The translations under genes and the position numbers were made by a program. A stretch of DNA of 64,000 nucleotides from Gautieria morchelliformis (lineage: Eukaryota > Basidiomycota > Agaricomycetes > Gomphales > Gomphaceae), in contig WHVA01000011.1 of assembly GCA_015179125.1 (NCBI GenBank), forward strand, positions 493,133-557,132, in the 5' to 3' direction. Of the stretch, positions 43,499-55,583 are shown piece after piece (the first letter of the stretch is position 1; each line of letters begins with the position of its first letter). Below the pieces are notes generated by a model. That model was not told the origin of the DNA and ran no database searches. It worked only from the letters and a program-made list of their open reading frames with translations.

Positions 43499-46400
43499 GC
43501 GGATCAAGTTAGGATGCAGGAAAACAACCAAAGCCCCTCACGGATACCCCTTTCACCTGTTAGGTAGCATTTCGTACCTAGAGCAGCGTTATCTCAATGA
43601 TACGCCTCTTATCGGCGCACCTCAGAGACCCGACGTGTATCTACCGGTACCTCAGATAAGATGTCGAAAATTACAATTGGTCGCAATGACACACTAGAAA
43701 ATATGACCAGTGCCGGTGATGATCTATCCTGGGGTTCAGCAACATTCTGAATGCGATTTGCAGCTTGATCGAACCGGATCGCGAAATATTGGTAGCGGAT
43801 ATATGCAGATCGATGGATTGCAGTCTCAATTGTAGGCTGTGGATCTATAATGCATAATGACGTATACCACCCCTTTCTCCAGGAGCATCCGACAGTCGCG
43901 GTGCCCCGGCCCCGGAATGTCGAAACAACGCCGCATTACCCTCAAAATACCAAACCCGAACTCGCGCGCGCGCATATGCGTCGGCCTCTCCAGCATGTGA
44001 TGGAGAGAGCAAGCATGCATTGCGTCAGGGGATGAGCGTGCTTTACCGTGACGGACGAGCGCGTGGCCCAGATGGTCGTTAGTCTGCGTTCTGTTGTTGC
44101 GACCTTGGGGTTTACCGTGTCAACAAGTGTGCACCCGACAACATTCCGAAGAGACAGGATGAAATTGGCCTTCGAGGCTGGCGGAAGCTTTGTCAAGCTA
44201 GCAAAACTTCTTTACAGGAACGGTACGAAGTAAGTATACACAGTCTCCCTCTGTCAAGTTCTTTTTCAGTCATCCAGTCATCTACCTCTCCTGGAACAAA
44301 AGACAAGAAAGCACCTCTAGGACGAACCTGCAATATAATGCTCTCTTCTGTCGGACAACAGGAGTTTGAACATATCAGGCGACAGCTTCATTTTGTTTCG
44401 TTCTCAAGCGCGTGGACCTAGGACGGCACCCGTCGAGCCTTCTGCCCTGAGTCCCTTTCTCGAGGCGTGATGACATGGACGATGGGTGTCCGTGTATCCC
44501 TGACTCATCTGAGGCTTGTCAAAGGACGAGATGCGAAGGGGGGGCGGGGGTTAGAAGGACTCTGAAGGTAGAACGGGTCAAGCACCTGAGGGACCGTGTA
44601 ATCCCTACCTGCGAAGGATTATTCTTAGTACATAATGGACTTCTTAATTTGAAGTCATGGTCAGGAGACAGAACGTTTGCGTAGCCGGCTAGTCGATATT
44701 CCAGGGAGCCCCGAAGCCAGTGTACAGTCACCACATCATGCATCATGCGCAATCGAGATCAGATTTGAAGGAAGCCAACCCGCACGCGTGACAGAACCTG
44801 CCAACATCGAAAAATCTGTCGTGTGACCTATACGTGGTGCCGTGCTAGGGTCTCCCGTAGCTCCAATAGTATACCGCCGCTACGATGCACAAGCTGAGAG
44901 TGATATACATTAGCAGCAGTTGATAATTCAGACATTCACTGGCACTAGTGACGGTACGTCACCTCGACTCCTAACTTAAAGGGTCAGATTTGCAATCCAG
45001 ACCCGCTGAGCAGATTACCGGGAGATGAGTTCGTAGGGCTCCTTGTGCCGGCGAAGCAGCTTAGAGCGAAATAAGAGGGCAGAACGTACCTACTTAATTA
45101 AACCTTGATCTAGGAGAAAAGGCCCTGTGATCGTGTGAGTGACAGCTATTCAGGACACCGCAGTAAATAGGATTCGAGTGAACGAGATGGCTAGTATTCA
45201 TCTACACGATTAATGTGCCTTTAAGGGATATCGTACACGTCAAATCTGCGCACATTCTAAACATTACACAAAGCCGGTATAACTCGCTCGAACTGGGCCT
45301 CCCTACTAAATCATCATTGTACCGTCGCCAAAGTCGAACAAACACCATGAAGCGAGCGTCGATCTGCTCGTCTTGACAAGTGCGGTTTCCACATGCCCAT
45401 CCTCGGCACCAGCATATCCTTCAGCCAGATATATCGCGTCATAACGTCTTGGGCAGCGAACACCGTGGCTGTGTCTTCGTCCAGCCAACAGCGTGGGTTC
45501 TGGCTCTTGCCATTCTCGAGAATCTCGAGGAGATTTGAGCCGAAGGTTTGTGTGTGGGAATAAGAGAAGACCGAGACAAAATTATGGCGCTGCGGAGGAT
45601 GAGAATTAAGAGCGAGGGTTGCATCGGTGTCAAACTCACGAAGACATGGGCTTCATACATCTTCGGTGCGGGTGAGGAAATTACTGGAATGATAGCGAGT
45701 CAGTTCAGGTCGCGTGAATTTATTGTCGGGTTTGGACAGACATTGGACCAAGACAATATCCTCGTCGAGCTTAGCAAAGCCATACAGGCCTTGGACGCTA
45801 GTCGTGCGAGATGGTGGAGAGACAAGGGTAGACGTCGACGCCATGGCGGTGAATGCGGTGAGCAGTCGTAAAAGGGGGAGACCTTGTGCCCGTATATATA
45901 TATATCATGGTGGTGGAAGGGCTGGAATGACAAAGGCAGGTCTCGGGAACGAGGTGAGGCAGTGATACGGGTAACAGAAGAAAACGTGGCAACTTAGGTC
46001 ATGGCGCACTGCATTCCACGCTATCTTGGTCAAACCTTGGAAAAGCCCTTGGTAGGGCCCCCTCCCTCGCGCCGGCATGCAACTGATATGGACACCCCCA
46101 GGAGTGCATGCATGGAGACTGCAGCCGGTGGCGGCTAACTTGTCTGCGCCGGAGCACCAATTAGGATACATCATGATGCATGAAGCTTGTACTCCACCCC
46201 TTAGAGCTGCGCACGAGTCTACTTATATTATCTTAGAGTCAATTATAGTGCTCGAAGCACTAGGCACTCTATCGCTGTTTCCAGCAGGGTGCCCACAGCT
46301 CATTCACACGCATCTTTCACACTACTTAAGGGATGCTAAAACCTATCGCGAGATGGTTGCCTCACCCAAGCCGTCGTGCCTCACCCAAGCCCAGTGCCTT

Positions 46401-47702
46401 TATGACTCCCTTAAACTTGAACAAGCGCTGGACACTTCGAGCCTGTCTCCTAACTTAATGACTCGGCCAGCACCAGAGGTACGTACAGACGTATATTGAA
46501 AATGTTTGCATCATGTGCACTCCCAGCGCTAGCGGTGACGCAACTGGAAGCGTAGCCGCTCTTGCTACTTGGGGAACCTATGTGTGTGAGTAAATATGGA
46601 CCCACGAATCAAACATCGCTGTGTCGTGTGTACAGCAAGGAAGACGCCTTGATAGTTACTTTGAAAGGCTCTGTGTGTATCGAAATGAAAGAAATTCAAG
46701 GTAACCATGCTCACAGCCGCTGCCCCACGCTCTAACTGTCCCTGTCATTTCCGGCGTGTCTGCAGCATTCACAGATAAGATTAGTGACAGTGATGACCGA
46801 CGTCGCTTTCTTCGTGCTACATAGGCAAGTGCAGTGGCCCTGCTCTCGAGTCCAGCACATATTGCCTGGAAAGCCGAGACTCCTGCAAATGACCTCTTAT
46901 CAGCATGTGCAAGAGATCATTAAGAAGCCGTATGCTGCCAGGTTAATCAAACATAAAACGAAGAGATTATCCATGCAGATTCATCACACCCTTTTATTTC
47001 GACGGCGCATCGAGAGATGGCATCGAATTATACATTTGGGGGCCGGGCAGCGGCAACGGGGGTAGCCAGTGTTGAACACGTGGAGAATCATACAGTCATG
47101 GCAGTCAACCAAAATTATGCGTGTGCATGGGTGGCCTCTACACACCTAAAACCCCACCAGTCAACAGTCGACCGAAAAGATGCATGTGCATGGATGGCCT
47201 ACACACAAACTATTTCACCAATGCAGGGGCTGAAAAAATTTTTCGCAGTGATGTCCCCGGGATGCAGGGATATCATTGATCAACACCCTATAGAGAGAGA
47301 TATTCCATTCGACGGTTGTTATTGACTCACCCGATCAGGCCGCCTGCCATGAGGTTTCAGTTGGATGCTTTCAGCAGTTTGGAAGTCGTGGATGTTTACA
47401 TGCGGTGCCCATCGCTCTGCTGGATATTAGTCAGGTAAAAACAAAATAAGAACAAGTGACATTTCAGATACCTTAACGGAACTTCAATGTCGATACGCGT
47501 CGTACATCACAGTTGATACTAAGATTCACTCAGACCTACTATGATATGATCCCCTGGATGTTGTGACCGAATGTACTGTAGCAACGTTCAGCAAAGTTGG
47601 TTAGTAAGTCGGAGACTGAATTTGGACTCTGACACTTGCACGGTGATTGCCACTTGCAAGCTGTTTGACCAGATCAAGATACATAACTTCATCGCTAATA
47701 CC
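43499..47702. other. Intergenic stretch without recognised genes
   Basis: Several short frames exist. A 61-codon frame at 44,048-44,233 ends at a GTAAGT donor and might be an exon. Minus 45,314-45,844 is a 177-codon frame with one internal TGA (45,653). Plus 46,077-46,499 is open for 140 codons. None has a motif I recognise. I see no LTRs, long inverted repeats or tRNA-like cloverleaf. Confidence 0.4.
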
Positions 47703-49452
47703 ATGTCGGATAGCCCGCAATCTGTCCAAGATAGTTCTTCTGTTGCCCCCACGTCAAATGCGACGCCTTCGCGCCCAGCACCATCAGCCAGGATGCCTTC
47801 CTTGAACCAACTGGCTGCACGAATGACCTCAAGTAACCCCAGCCCTAATCCCAATTCCAACGCTGCCTCTTCCACTCAAACTTCAGCTCTCAACCAAGCA
47901 CGCCCCCGTCTTCCTACGTCTCTACTCGCGCGCTCGTCCTCCACCTCACTTGTCACGAACTCGAGCGGGGCGGATTCAACTACCGTTCAGCCTCCCACCA
48001 CCCGCCCTACGTCTCCCGCGCTCTCTTCGCAGCGCTCCAGCTCTCCGGCAGGGTCTAATAGGGACGGCGGAGAGGTAGTCACAACACCGGGAACCGAGCT
48101 CACCGCGGAACACCTCGAGCACCTCAACCTTAGCTCTACAAACGCGACCAACTCCGCTGCACCAGCAGAAACGGCAACCGGTACAAGTGTGAACGGCCGT
48201 TCCAGCTCCAAACCGACTCGTGGGTACAAGAATGTGCCGACTCTGGAAGCTATCACAGAGAGATTGCGCAAAGCGAGGGGGGCGCTGAGTGTTGATGGGA
48301 CGGAAGCACCCCCGCAGCCTGCTTCAGCACCCACAACGGATGACAATGCTGCCCCTCCTCGCAAGGAGAACGAGCATCCACTGCAGTATCCTTGGTGTGT
48401 CATGTGGCTCACATTCGCCGGTGATAACTGACCAAAGGAGGATCTAGGACACTGTATCACGATACCAAAGCAAAAGCCCCATTCACACCTCCAACGGGAG
48501 ACCCCACTACGCCGTATGTACCACCCAGCACGGAGACAGGGGCTTATGAAGCCGGGCTGACCGTTGTCGGCGAATTTAACACTGTAAGCCCGTGTACTTT
48601 CATTTTGCTCAACTATAGCTGGGTATTAGGTGGAGACGTTTTGCCGCTACTTTAACTGGCTCAAGCCGCCCTCACGTCTCGAACGAAATTCCAATTACCA
48701 TCTTTTCAAATCCGGCATCAAGCCCATGTGGGAGGACAAGGCCAATGCAAATGGCGGCAAGTGGGTGCTTACGATGAAAGCGCAGCCACAGCTTCTCGAT
48801 CGGTGCTGGTCCTGGCTCGCAATGGCTCTTGTTGGAGAGGAGCTTGACGAGGGAGATGAGATCTGCGGCGCAGGTATGTCTGCCCTGACTGTCGTGCCTC
48901 AATTTAAACAATATTTCTCCAGTGGTTTCCCTCCGCTCAAAGGTTGACCGCATTCAGGTGTGGACACGCTCGAAGGAGGATGTTGAGCGCATCAATGGCA
49001 TCGGTAGAAAACTCGTCAAACTCCTTGATATCAGCGAAGCTGACGGCATCGGACTCGAGTTCCAAGTGAGTAATTGTGTATTTATCGATTCTTGACCATG
49101 CGCCCTAAGCCTCCAACGTTCGATCTCTAAGTATAACTCGGATGAACGACCAACGCCCCAAAAATTCCTTTCGCTCCAAGCGTCGTTCCCTCAAAGTAGC
49201 TTCCGCGCCACTTTCTCCCCTCTCGGCGGCCCTTTCAATGCGGCGCGACATGGCACGCAAGCCTCGCTAGGTAGCTACACCTCATCCAGCCCCGTAAGTG
49301 GTGACACCCCGGGACTTCCTGCGGCAGCGGCAGCGGCGCCGGCAGGTTCGGGGGGGTTCGGGGACACGCCTGGGGTTGGACGAGGGTCTGGCGCATTTGG
49401 AGCAGGAGGTGGGGGCGCATTTGGAGGGAGCTGGAGGGGAGGCAAGAGGTAG
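47703..49452 (+). CDS. eIF4E-family mRNA cap-binding protein
   Basis: Five exons encode 511 residues: 47,703-48,394, 48,448-48,583, 48,630-48,873, 48,923-49,065, 49,132-49,452, all GT-AG. Residues 1 to about 224 are disordered, rich in Ser, Thr, Pro and Ala. The eIF4E fold then starts at HPLQYPW and contains EFNTVETFCRYFNWL, SNYHLFKSGIKPMWED (cap-stacking Trp and cap-binding Glu), GGKWVLTM, ICGAVV and VWTRSKEDVERI. Two further Trp positions of canonical eIF4E, in the segment after HPLQ and in the following loop, are Tyr, as in class II (4EHP) proteins. A Gly/Ala-rich tail follows. It binds capped mRNA; a regulatory rather than housekeeping role is an inference from the class II features and the long N-terminus. 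It converges on RPS20 600 bp downstream. Confidence 0.9.
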
Positions 49453-50056
49453 TCATGATAACGTATGATAAGTATTCGGAGAGTGAGTTTTCGTTTGTTC
49501 TGGACTCATGATCCCATTCCGTCTATTTATGGTACCGTTCACGCTTTTCCTTCCCCCCAACTTCATTTGGTATCCAGCGTTGTTCGAATAATCAATCCAT
49601 AAGGGCCAATGTTTTGATCGTTTACATGCAGAATAATTGAAGAGCAGCAGTAAATGAAAAACTTCTTCCCTGAGGAAAGGATAGCCTGGATTAATTTGAG
49701 CTGCTGTGTCGCTGAACGTTCGAGGATATGCCACCGGGTATAATTGCGTGGTAAGTGTCTTAGATCCTCCACCTCGACCAACGACAACCCATCACAAAAT
49801 AGAGCCTTACTGGCACAAATACCTATCGGCGTGGTTATCATAGCTGTCTTATGGACTTTCCCATTTATGATGGGGTTAGCTAATGTAATGTACTTAGCCT
49901 TGCCACAACCGTGACTGTATATCGCAACGTCACTGCCACTTGCTTTAAATGAATCCTTATTATTATGGCCGTCATGAAAACTGGAATGTTCTTAACCTAT
50001 GTATTGACAAGTGGCATCACGTCTCCAGCAGGTGATCCATGTATTCTCCAAGTTAC
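49453..50056. other. Convergent intergenic region eIF4E-RPS20
   Basis: Both flanking genes end into this stretch, so it should hold their two 3' ends. I see no open frame with recognisable content and no repeat. Confidence 0.6.
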
Positions 50057-50605
50057 TCAAGACGCAATAGTGACTTCGACCTCGACACCAGGTTCAAGTG
50101 AGATTGAAGTCTGGCAGTTCGTCAATGACTAATTGTTTGAGCAAAGCAGAGAAGAGAGCTCACGATCTGCTTCACAATCTCGCTCGAAGAGTGTAGATCG
50201 ATGAGTCTCTTGTGAATCTTGAGCTCATAACGATCCCACGTTTTCGAACCCTCACCACAAGGCTAGGGTTACGAGATCAAGATCAATCAGTGCTTTAAGC
50301 CACATGTAGAAACATAACAACTAACCGTCTTACGAGTGGTAATCTTGAGGACTTTGGTAGGGAGACGGATGGGACCCTTGACGCGCAACTGCTTGTCCTT
50401 TGCACGGTTGATCAAGTCCCCGCAGACTACAAAATGCGGAAGACTCAGCTCAAACAAAGGCAATAAACACAAATGCAGACGTACATTTTTCAAGATTGCG
50501 CACATTGCTACTCGTGAGCGTAATCCGTATTTTGTGGATCTTGGCTGGGGCAATAGGTGCGCCCGTGGCGTCGTATTCTTTTTCACCCTTCGCGACGTAA
50601 CTCAT
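50057..50605 (-). CDS. rps20: 40S ribosomal protein uS10 (RPS20)
   Basis: Four exons on the minus strand, 50,605-50,485, 50,426-50,326, 50,262-50,164 and 50,110-50,057, encode 124 residues, normal for this small-subunit protein. The product starts [15 protein letters not shown] and carries the conserved uS10 core: [70 protein letters not shown] and [11 protein letters not shown]. All introns are GT-AG and 53-63 bp. The ATG at 50,605 is preceded by a pyrimidine-rich leader (CGTCACCGCTGTCTCC), common in ribosomal protein genes. No anomaly; presumably functional and highly expressed. Confidence 0.96.
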
Positions 50606-50785
50606 GTTTGGAGACAGCGGTGACGAAGGCTTAGCACCGTAAAAGGTTGTTGGGAGTAACCTGAATTGAGCGCTTCTAGCTACTGTATAGTTGCGAAGCC
50701 CAACCAGCTGACTCAGCAGCTGACCAGTCCAGACAATCGGCTGCCCCAGTTAGTCGGTGGAAATTCAAAACCGCGTTCGTCATTC
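50606..50785. promoter_or_regulatory. Upstream region of RPS20
   Basis: Only about 180 bp separate the RPS20 start codon from the TRIM insertion at 50,786, so the element sits within or close to the RPS20 promoter. I see no clear TATA box. Confidence 0.35.
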
Positions 50786-51424
50786 TGTAGAAGTTTACGG
50801 GGTGGTCGCAGTAGGAAAGAACGGCTTAGGTCTTATTAGGCGCCGAGCGCGCCCCACAAAATACAGCGAAGATTACAAACTCCAACACACCTCCTTAATT
50901 GAAGCACTCTTCAACTCCAGCTTCCCTGAAAACCAACTCCTGGAATAGCTCCAACAGCTTTCCAATACCGAGTGACCTCCCCGGGTAGAATGAGAATATT
51001 GAGGCCTCAACAAATAAGGGCTTACACGAACTGCCTCAGAACACGAAGGCTTGGGTGTGCCATCCACCAATCTCAACAACAACTCGAGTTCCCATGGCTA
51101 ATGATGAGTCCCGGTAATGACTGGTGACCGGCAACAAATGGTATGTGTGTGTGCGCGACATGGTTGGGGGTTTTTCGCGCGATGTGGTAAATGCCTGGAA
51201 TGTCACAGGGCTTTGTGATGAACTTTACAACGGGAGAGCCCTCTCAACCCCAACACCAGGGGAGCATGCGTTTCGATCCCGAGGGAGCCAACAACTAGAG
51301 TGAACGGGCGGGGCCCATAACCTGTAGAAGTTTACGGGGCGGTTGCAGTAGGAAAGAACGGCTTAGGTCTTATTAGGCGCCGAGCGCGCCCCACAAAATA
51401 CAGCGAAGATTACAAACTCCAACA
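50786..51424 (-). mobile_element. Miniature LTR retrotransposon (TRIM)
   Basis: 639 bp with 102-bp direct terminal repeats at 50,786-50,887 and 51,323-51,424. CATTC at 50,781-50,785 and 51,425-51,429 is the target duplication. On the minus strand the LTR runs TGTTGGAG to TTCTACA. GGTTATGGGCCCCGCC follows the 5' LTR as primer-binding site, complementary to the initiator tRNA-Met anticodon arm, and a purine tract (AAGGAGGTG) precedes the 3' LTR. The 435-bp interior has no protein recognisable as gag or pol. The LTRs differ at about two positions, so the insertion is young. The priming site matches Copia-1, implying mobilisation by a Copia element. Confidence 0.88.
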
Positions 51425-51429
51425 CATTC

Positions 51430-51650
51430 CATTGAGCATTGTCGGTGGCCCTCCCCCCCATCATGTTATTGGCCAGCCTGGCTCTATCTTATGTAGACTT
51501 GGGCTGGCCCTTGGTGAGGACAAGGGCTTCTAAGCTCACACTGGAGGTATAGACAGATTTTCTGGTCTGAAAAACTGTTCAAAAAACTGTAAATATTTTC
51601 TAAATATTTTTAAAATTTATCAATCCCAACAAAGTGCAATAAATTAAATA
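51430..51650. other. AT-rich stretch without gene
   Basis: Nothing recognised; A/T runs increase toward the Copia protease fragment. Confidence 0.5.
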
Positions 51651-51799
51651 GTGCAAAAATCTGTAAGAAAACATTTTGGTGAATCCTATACAGCAGATCA
51701 GTGTGGTACCATCAGGGTCAAAATAGCATCTGATCCTCAGTGGGAACAAGACATACCAATAACTCTCGTTGATGTCATATATGCACCCAAATTGAAGTC
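51651..51799 (+). pseudogene. Copia protease-region fragment
   Basis: A short frame reads ESYTADQCGTIRVKI and ITLVDVIYAPKLK, the pattern at the end of the Copia protease (a strand followed by the L-x-DVLYVP-like motif). Both flanks are lost; at 51,800 the sequence changes to a different element. Too short to assign to a subfamily. Confidence 0.5.
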
Positions 51800-52140
51800 T
51801 GTAAGGACCCGGGCTAGCTTACTAACGCCAAGCCCTTACAGACTCTGACCAGCTAAAGATAGAACCCGAGAAAACATATATAAGATCAGAACAAATTACC
51901 TGTATATAATTCAAGACTCTTAGACCCACCTATCAAAGGTTGACTCAGACTGGTTATATTGAGTGCTACACCCCTTAAGAACTCAGTTACCACTGTCTGT
52001 CGCAATACTTTGAGCTCCGACACACACTTCCTTACATTTTTTAACCTACTCACCGTCAACATCGAACTCGACATGGACTGATCACCCGCTGTTGAGTACC
52101 AAAATCCAAATTTTTTTTTCTAACAACTTAAAACAGGAAC
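51800..52140 (+). repeat. Probable 5' LTR and leader of a Gypsy element
   Basis: Begins TGTAAGGACCCGGG at the break in the Copia fragment. A hairpin (CTGTAAGG ... TTACAG) lies at 51,799-51,842, and a TATATAAG box at about 51,877. It leads into a gag frame at 52,141. The LTR end and primer-binding site are not clear, and no second LTR was found, so limits are approximate. Confidence 0.45.
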
Positions 52141-53787
52141 ATGGTGACTCACTCCGGAAGAAGCTACGCTGAGCCTCACCACCATGCAATGGTGCCGTCG
52201 AATAGTGGAAGCACTCCGCAGGACATCAAAGAGTCTTCGAACGATCCCAGAACTACTGAGATTAGCCCACTCACTTCGGTAAGTCAGTTTATCTCACCTG
52301 TACCTGACAACGTCGGAAGAGAGGGTGTGCCTGCAATGGCCACCTCTAGATTAGTCCTTGACTCGGTCGATGACAGCTTGCTCCCTCTCGTGGTTGATGC
52401 TGGAGCAGCAAGCGGTGCTCATGCCCCTGGCGTTGGATGCACACTCAGTCGCCCCCGCATAGCGGACGGAGCAGACGATATGTCCGAAAGGACCACTACC
52501 TATCCACTGCCAGGCATAAATGACTACACGTCCCCCACAGAGAGTGGCTCGGAGCCCGAGGGAAAGCACTATCATGGTAACGGCTCACCGACGAAAGCCA
52601 ATAGTCACAACGATTCACTATTCTTCCCTGGCTGGTTTTCCAACGACGAGTCAGAAACGATGGAAGACACTGAGAAAGGAGAGGAACACTCCTTATCGCC
52701 CAGGTGGTCTGACTACGATGGATCAGAAGACCCTTTTGGGACAATCCCAGAGGGTTGGGCAAATGAGCCAGCTAGGGGCAAATCGAGACGTCGCGCCACC
52801 CGTAGACCACAGGTCGACGAGCTGGACGTGTACAAGACTTTCATGATGGGAATAAGAGAGGATATGGATTCAGAAACCCTGCACAATATGATAAGGAGAC
52901 GGGCTGACCTAGTAGAAAACCTGTCCACTGAAAATCTTGAGACCTCTGTAACCTCAACAGATAACATCACCTTGGAACCAACCACGACATCGAAGAGGCT
53001 GCACGGATCGCGTCTCACGGCAAAAGAGAAGGGGAAGTGGAGGGTGACATTGCTCCCCAAAGCAAGGCCTGAGGAATCGGATACGGATTGCAATGTACTG
53101 CCGGACGAGCAGGTCGCCTTGACCCTACACCACATTCTCAATGGCAATGTAAGCGTGTATCCACAAGCAGGGGGTAACTTACATCACCCTAAGAGGAGTA
53201 CAGCGGCATTACCTGGCGTTTACCAGCTGAGGAACATGAAGCCCAACGAGATGGCTCAACCAAGACTACCACACAGGTATCAGCCTCCTGCAACTGCCCA
53301 GATACCACGGGATGGATATCTTGCAAAAACACTGCTCAGTAAGAAACTCCCCCCCGTGGACCTCGACATTGACTCAGACGATTCTGAAACTACTTCCTCA
53401 AGTGATTTAATGGCAAGATACAGAGAAAGAAACATGCTTACAAGGAAAAACTAAAACGCCGCGTCAAGAAGGCTTCGAGTGTAAAAATCGCTGAGCTGGA
53501 TCCCTACGACAGCTCTGCTGACTTTGACACATTCGAACAATGGACCTTCGAGGTTAACAATTGGTTTGAAATGACTGACTTCCCTAAGAAATTCTGCGTA
53601 AGACATGAAAAAGTTCATGAAGGGAAAGTGGCAAAATATTACATGACCTTCGTGGCTCCACAGGCTGACTCATATATGGTTGAGACACTAGGTAAAGAGC
53701 TGTTTGACTTCTGCTTCCCAGCACGGTTCAGACAGCAGATGCACACCAAATTTTACACCTGTAGTGCCCAGTTAGTCATACCATCTT
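52141..53787 (+). pseudogene. Gypsy gag fragment, frameshifted and truncated
   Basis: A 437-codon frame (52,141-53,454) with a long Ser/Thr/Asp-rich, disordered N-terminus. A one-base shift at about 53,435 leads into a frame carrying the retrotransposon gag core (DTFEQWTFEVNNWFEM, KVAKYYMTFVAPQADSY, LFDFCFPARFRQQM). The gag core ends abruptly after FYTCS near 53,775 and no zinc knuckle, protease or pol follows. This is a larger, different gag type from Gypsy-2 and Gypsy-4. Confidence 0.75.
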
Positions 53788-54484
53788 AGCTAGGGTAACC
53801 GGCCGGGTTGCAGAAGCTAAGTAGGTATGTTTTGCAGAGAGGACCAGTACTACAGATAATACTACACATAATTCTTACTTAGCTGCAAAACATGACCGTG
53901 GGTGAGCTATGGACACCTGTCCTACCCGTCGGAACCACATCCAGCATCTCGAGCCACATCTCAACTGTTCATGTGACCGTCTCCAGCAATGCCGCGTCAC
54001 ATCAACCACTGTTGCTGTTGTCGCACGCAGCGAGCTCAACCGGAAGCTCTCCACAGCTCCAAGATTTCCAGGTTTTTTAGTGAGTTATGCCTCCTTAAAC
54101 CTCCAGTATCAAACCCCACTCTTCCATTCGTTGCCTGTCAAATGTAGCATGGGGGTTAAACTAGTTGTTGTGGTCCACAAAGCCGTCCGTATTAACTCAA
54201 GTTGTTTCTGGTCTCCATATCTCTAATGTTCTATTGGTAGCGTAACCTTTGATATTCACATCCATTCTACAAACAAGATCTCTACGCTCTGGTTCGAGAA
54301 TTGTGCATGGTTCAGATGGCCGCACACTCAGCATGGTCGCGTACTCGAAGGAGCGCACATGGTACCTTTAACAACAACAGGGGAGAGTTTGGGTAAGTGC
54401 AAGGACATCTTGCAATTCTTGAAAGATCTCACTGAAGGTTTGTGTGTAACTCTATTGTCCATACCGACACTAACCAACCTGTAG
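53788..54484. other. No gene recognised
   Basis: Short open frames only. Upstream exons of the M24 peptidase fragment probably lie here, but I could not assign them with confidence. Confidence 0.4.
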
Positions 54485-54825
54485 GTATCATTCGCAAACA
54501 CGCCATGTCAGCCCTTCTCATTTTTATCACAGAGAACACTGCACTTCTGCATGGCGGGCCCCAGGACCGTGTGCTGGGGAAGCTCGATCTCATATTATTT
54601 GACATCACTGGCACGCTTCATGGTTATTACAGTGACAATACGCGGGTATTTTTTCTATTGCGTATCACCATCGCTGTTCCGCTAGCTTACACATTTTGAA
54701 GACATTTGCGCTCGAGGTAATTTATATCCTCTTGGCCATTATCGCTTATTTGTCTTAAGCCTTCCTTCGCACCCAAGGAATCAAGTATTCCATCGGAACA
54801 TCTGGACATGTGGGCACATGAGTAA
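54485..54825 (+). pseudogene. M24 metallopeptidase fragment (Xaa-Pro peptidase type)
   Basis: Three exons join in one frame: 54,485-54,645 (after CTGTAG), 54,702-54,716, and 54,760 to the stop at 54,825. The peptide reads ENTALLHGG, GKLDLILFDITGTLHGYYSD, then TFALE, then IPSEHLDMWA. This is the pattern of creatinase/prolidase-fold enzymes, where the two Asp of D-x10-D bind metal: the first is kept in LILFD and the second in GYYSD. At WA the foldback element begins, and the stop lies within it. The remaining catalytic His and Glu residues are absent, so this copy is broken. Whether the gene continues past the foldback is not evident. Confidence 0.65.
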
Positions 54826-55583
54826 TTAACTAGCGGGTCGTGAGGATGCATATGCAACTTAACGCAGGAGTTGACGTACCTGGAGCACCACATATGGCAG
54901 CACAATGTAGGGAGCGTCGTTTCTCGTCAAGAGTTGTACACCTTGAAATTTTGGACAAATCAAAAATGAGGTTGCACAACGAGTATCACCGAATACAAAT
55001 CCTGTCCTGTAGTTACATAGGTTTAAGCAATCCATTTCTTGTTCTTGTACTCATGGTGTCACTAGCTAGAATATTTGTTGAGACACTCCCTATGGTTGTA
55101 AGTGAAGCTATATAGGACTCCGTGCCATTCGCGCTGCATGTGAGGGATGCACAAGGGGAAGTAATGAAGAAAGCTGAGCCATTCCACCGAGAGAGTACCT
55201 GGAGGCCCATGAAGCAGAGGTATAAGGCCACAGTAAAGGCCTTGCGATAAGCCGATTGTGGTGCATGGGTCATTTGAGTTCTATTCAGGGAGCAGATGTG
55301 AATACATAGCTAATCTCTTACAACCATAGGGAGTGTCTCGACATTCTAGCTAGTGACACCATGGGTACGAGAACAAGAAATGGATTGTACCAGACAGGAT
55401 TTGTATTCGGTGATACTCATTGTGCAACCTCATTTTTTATTTGTCCGAAATTTCAAAGTGTACAACTTTTGATGAGAAACGATGCTCCCTACACTGCGCT
55501 GCCATATGCGGTGCTCCAGGTGTGTCAACTCCTGCGTTGCATTGCATGCGCATCCTCACGACCTGCTAGTTAATTACTCATGT
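54816..55583. repeat. Foldback element with ~270-287 bp arms
   Basis: The left arm (54,816-55,102) and right arm (55,317-55,583) are inverse copies with modest divergence; the spacer is 214 bp. The outermost bases are ACATGAGTAATTAACTAGC on the left and GCTAGTTAATTACTCATGT on the right. The left arm interrupts the M24 peptidase frame. RNA from the locus would form a long hairpin. No transposase and no clear target duplication seen. Confidence 0.85.
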
